Both the position numbers and the translations under genes were made by a program. Shown piece by piece: positions 4,334 through 5,209 of a stretch of DNA of 5,209 nucleotides. Source of the stretch: an uncultured bacterium (GTDB lineage Bacteria; Patescibacteriota; Minisyncoccia; Phycocordibacterales; PALSA-1337); assembly GCA_903876465.1 (NCBI GenBank), contig CAIRAF010000017.1:1-5209 (forward strand), in the 5' to 3' direction. Position 1 is the stretch's first letter; each line of letters starts with the position of its first letter. The notes under the pieces were generated by a model. That model had not been told where the DNA came from. It searched no databases and worked only from the letters and a program-made list of their open reading frames with translations.

Positions 4334-4360
4334 GCTATATCAAGTGGCTTGATTAGTCAA
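4334..4360 (-). promoter_or_regulatory. Promoter of the 176-residue gene
   Basis: The -35 TTGACT (4355-4360) is followed after 15 bases by TATAGC (4334-4339), which carries a TGA just before it like an extended -10. The spacer is shorter than ideal and the -10 is weaker than in the other two cassettes, which fits a promoter that depends on a regulator. Confidence 0.5.
4339..4353. promoter_or_regulatory. Candidate operator palindrome ATCAAG-CCA-CTTGAT
   Basis: A perfect 6-base inverted repeat with a 3-base centre fills the spacer between the -35 and -10 boxes of the 176-residue gene promoter. A dimeric regulator bound here would block RNA polymerase or alter the spacer. The regulator is not in the window. 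Confidence 0.4.
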
Positions 4361-4386
4361 TTGAGTGAATAGCCTTACTGCTAGAA

Positions 4387-4400
4387 AATAATTAATTATT
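4387..4400. repeat. 14-base perfect palindrome at a gene end
   Basis: AATAATTAATTATT spans the TAA stop of the 92-residue membrane protein gene (4396-4398). It is AT-only and has no following T-run beyond TTTT, so it is at best a weak terminator. Confidence 0.4.
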
Positions 4401-4674
4401 CCTTTGGTGGTCCCCAACGCCATTGAGGCTTTTCACCTTTTTTGTAACAAATTGTAATGAGTAGAATAGTCAGTACAATAATCGGCATGGCTAATGTTAG
4501 GAAATTACTTCCTGAATCAGGATTACCTAGTATAGAATTTTCTCTCATGAATACGAGAATGGAGATTAGTGCGATGTAAACAAGAATAACTAACCATCCT
4601 TGCCATGTGGCAGGTGTCCAACCCCAACCGTAAAGTTTAGCTTTGAACCAGTAATTTTGAGGGTTATCTTTCAT
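4396..4674 (-). CDS. Conserved two-helix membrane protein, 92 residues
   Basis: ATG at 4674, TAA at 4396-4398. The N-terminal motif YWFKAKLYGWGWTPATWQGW (8-27) leads into helix 1 (27-43). A short polar loop (44-57) is followed by helix 2 (58-77) and the C-terminal motif CYKKGEKPQWRWG (76-88). Both Trp/Lys-rich motifs would lie on the same, probably cytoplasmic, side of the membrane. I recall this FKAKxYGWGW...KGExPxWxWG layout as a widespread small bacterial membrane protein, common in Patescibacteria, with no known function. The start lies 5 bases after the stop codon of the upstream glycosidase-like gene with no Shine-Dalgarno, so cotranscription and translational coupling are likely. Confidence 0.85.
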   Translation of the reverse strand: MKDNPQNYWFKAKLYGWGWTPATWQGWLVILVYIALISILVFMRENSILGNPDSGSNFLTLAMPIIVLTILLITICYKKGEKPQWRWGPPKE

Positions 4675-4679
4675 GTATT

Positions 4680-5209
4680 TTATTTATTAAACCACTCTTT
4701 AACCATACTCTCTGCGGGCTTGTTGCGAAAAGTCGAAGCTACAGATAATTTAGGTTTGATTTGTGGATCTAGCGCATCATCCCAAGAAAAACTAGCGACA
4801 TTTACTCTCTCGATATTACTTAATGGAGAAAGAGTATTAAAGAAAATTTCAAATACTTTTGAATGATAATCAAAATCTGAAACCGCATTTTTCACTACTT
4901 CGCTTTTATAATCAAGCACTTCAAGAGACCCGTGTTTCATGGAGTTAACGTAGGAAGATGGTGCAAAGAAAACAGAAAGCATAATATTCTTTTTCTTAGC
5001 GATATTATTTATATCACTAAAATACCTCGGTATTTCTTTACTGATATCACCATTACGATAACGTTCCATTAGATCATAGATACGAATTTCCACTATATCA
5101 GCATTTTTATAATAATCATATTTTGTCCAATCTTCATTACCATCTTTATCTTCAAAAAAGCCATAAAGTGGCAATTCAACAAAAAGTTTTCCTTTGAAAA
5201 CGTTTTTTA
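4680..5209 (-). CDS. C-terminal part of a TIM-barrel glycosidase-like protein (partial)
   Basis: TAA at 4680-4682. The frame remains open to the window edge, so the 5' end is missing and an internal TTG at 5174 is not the start. About 176 residues are visible. The visible part begins FKGKLFVELPLYGFFEDKDG, then ADIVEIRIYDLMERY, a helix and strand pair ending IMLSVFFAPS, a helix VFEIFFNTLSPL, a strand VASFSWDD, and a closing KPAESMVKEWF. Alternating strands and helices, together with the late W-x-D turn and the terminal 'KPAE...W' helix, resemble the end of GH113-like or related TIM-barrel glycoside hydrolases. The catalytic acids cannot be assigned from this fragment. The protein could act on cell-surface or environmental glycans, but that is inference. 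The 92-residue membrane protein follows in the same operon. Confidence 0.6.
   Translation of the reverse strand, partial: KNVFKGKLFVELPLYGFFEDKDGNEDWTKYDYYKNADIVEIRIYDLMERYRNGDISKEIPRYFSDINNIAKKKNIMLSVFFAPSSYVNSMKHGSLEVLDYKSEVVKNAVSDFDYHSKVFEIFFNTLSPLSNIERVNVASFSWDDALDPQIKPKLSVASTFRNKPAESMVKEWFNK

Noticed and set aside
4387..4400. AT palindrome as a rho-independent terminator
   Set aside because: The stem contains no G-C pairs and is not followed by a proper T-tract, so stability would be too low.
5172..5174. TTG at 5174 as the start of the glycosidase-like gene
   Set aside because: The same frame continues open with protein-like sequence (FKGKLFVE) to the window edge, so this is an internal Leu codon.
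1..5209. CRISPR arrays, tRNA or rRNA genes, transposases, integrases, defence or secretion systems
   Set aside because: No regularly spaced direct repeats, no tRNA-like cloverleaf or conserved rRNA sequence, and no recognisable recombinase motifs were seen on either strand.

Overview
The window looks like a piece of a small, fermentative-type Patescibacteria (CPR, Parcubacteria-like) genome. This placement is an inference from gene content. A cysteine-rich lipoprotein with two modules that I recall as common in Parcubacteria, an AI-2E family permease followed by a tiny membrane protein, a short FKAKxYGWGW membrane protein and a lycopene-cyclase-domain protein together fit that group. No rRNA, ribosomal protein or other phylogenetic marker is present to confirm it. 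TGA, TAA and the standard code all read sensibly.

Layout. Positions 1-66 hold what may be the last 21 codons of a plus-strand gene. A short G-rich intergenic stretch follows. Then comes a 45-codon plus-strand gene (175-312) for a tiny lysine-rich membrane protein. Everything else is on the minus strand. Read in transcription order from the right edge, the genes are: the C-terminal part of a TIM-barrel glycosidase-like protein (4680-5209, cut by the window edge); a two-helix membrane protein 5 bases downstream (4396-4674); an unrecognised 176-residue soluble protein (3773-4303); an arginine-rich 82-residue protein (3370-3618); a lycopene-cyclase-domain membrane protein (2546-3229); a 70-residue Cys/His-rich protein (2238-2450); an AI-2E family permease (1051-2076) with an 85-residue membrane protein 9 bases behind it (784-1041); and a cysteine-rich lipoprotein (326-715), which converges on the 45-codon gene.

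The most notable feature is that the genes fall into two expression classes. Three of them (70, 82 and 176 residues) are each a complete monocistronic unit: a TTGAC-type -35 with a TATA-type -10, a strong Shine-Dalgarno, a soluble product of unknown function, and a rho-independent terminator. Their sampled coding GC is about 55-63%, against about 20-40% for the neighbours. The other genes have no Shine-Dalgarno. At least two of them (starts at 175 and 715) place a perfect TATAAT exactly 6 bases before the ATG, which predicts leaderless mRNAs. The lycopene-cyclase-like gene (extended -10 ending 8 bases before ATG) and a 12-codon reading frame ahead of the permease gene (TATACT, 6 bases, ATG) may follow the same rule.

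Functionally the neighbourhood is mostly cell-envelope proteins without a recognisable pathway. No carotenoid genes accompany the cyclase-like protein. I see no tRNA, CRISPR array, transposase or integrase. I do not claim a new multi-gene system. The SD-led cassette class and the leaderless geometry are the observations most worth testing.
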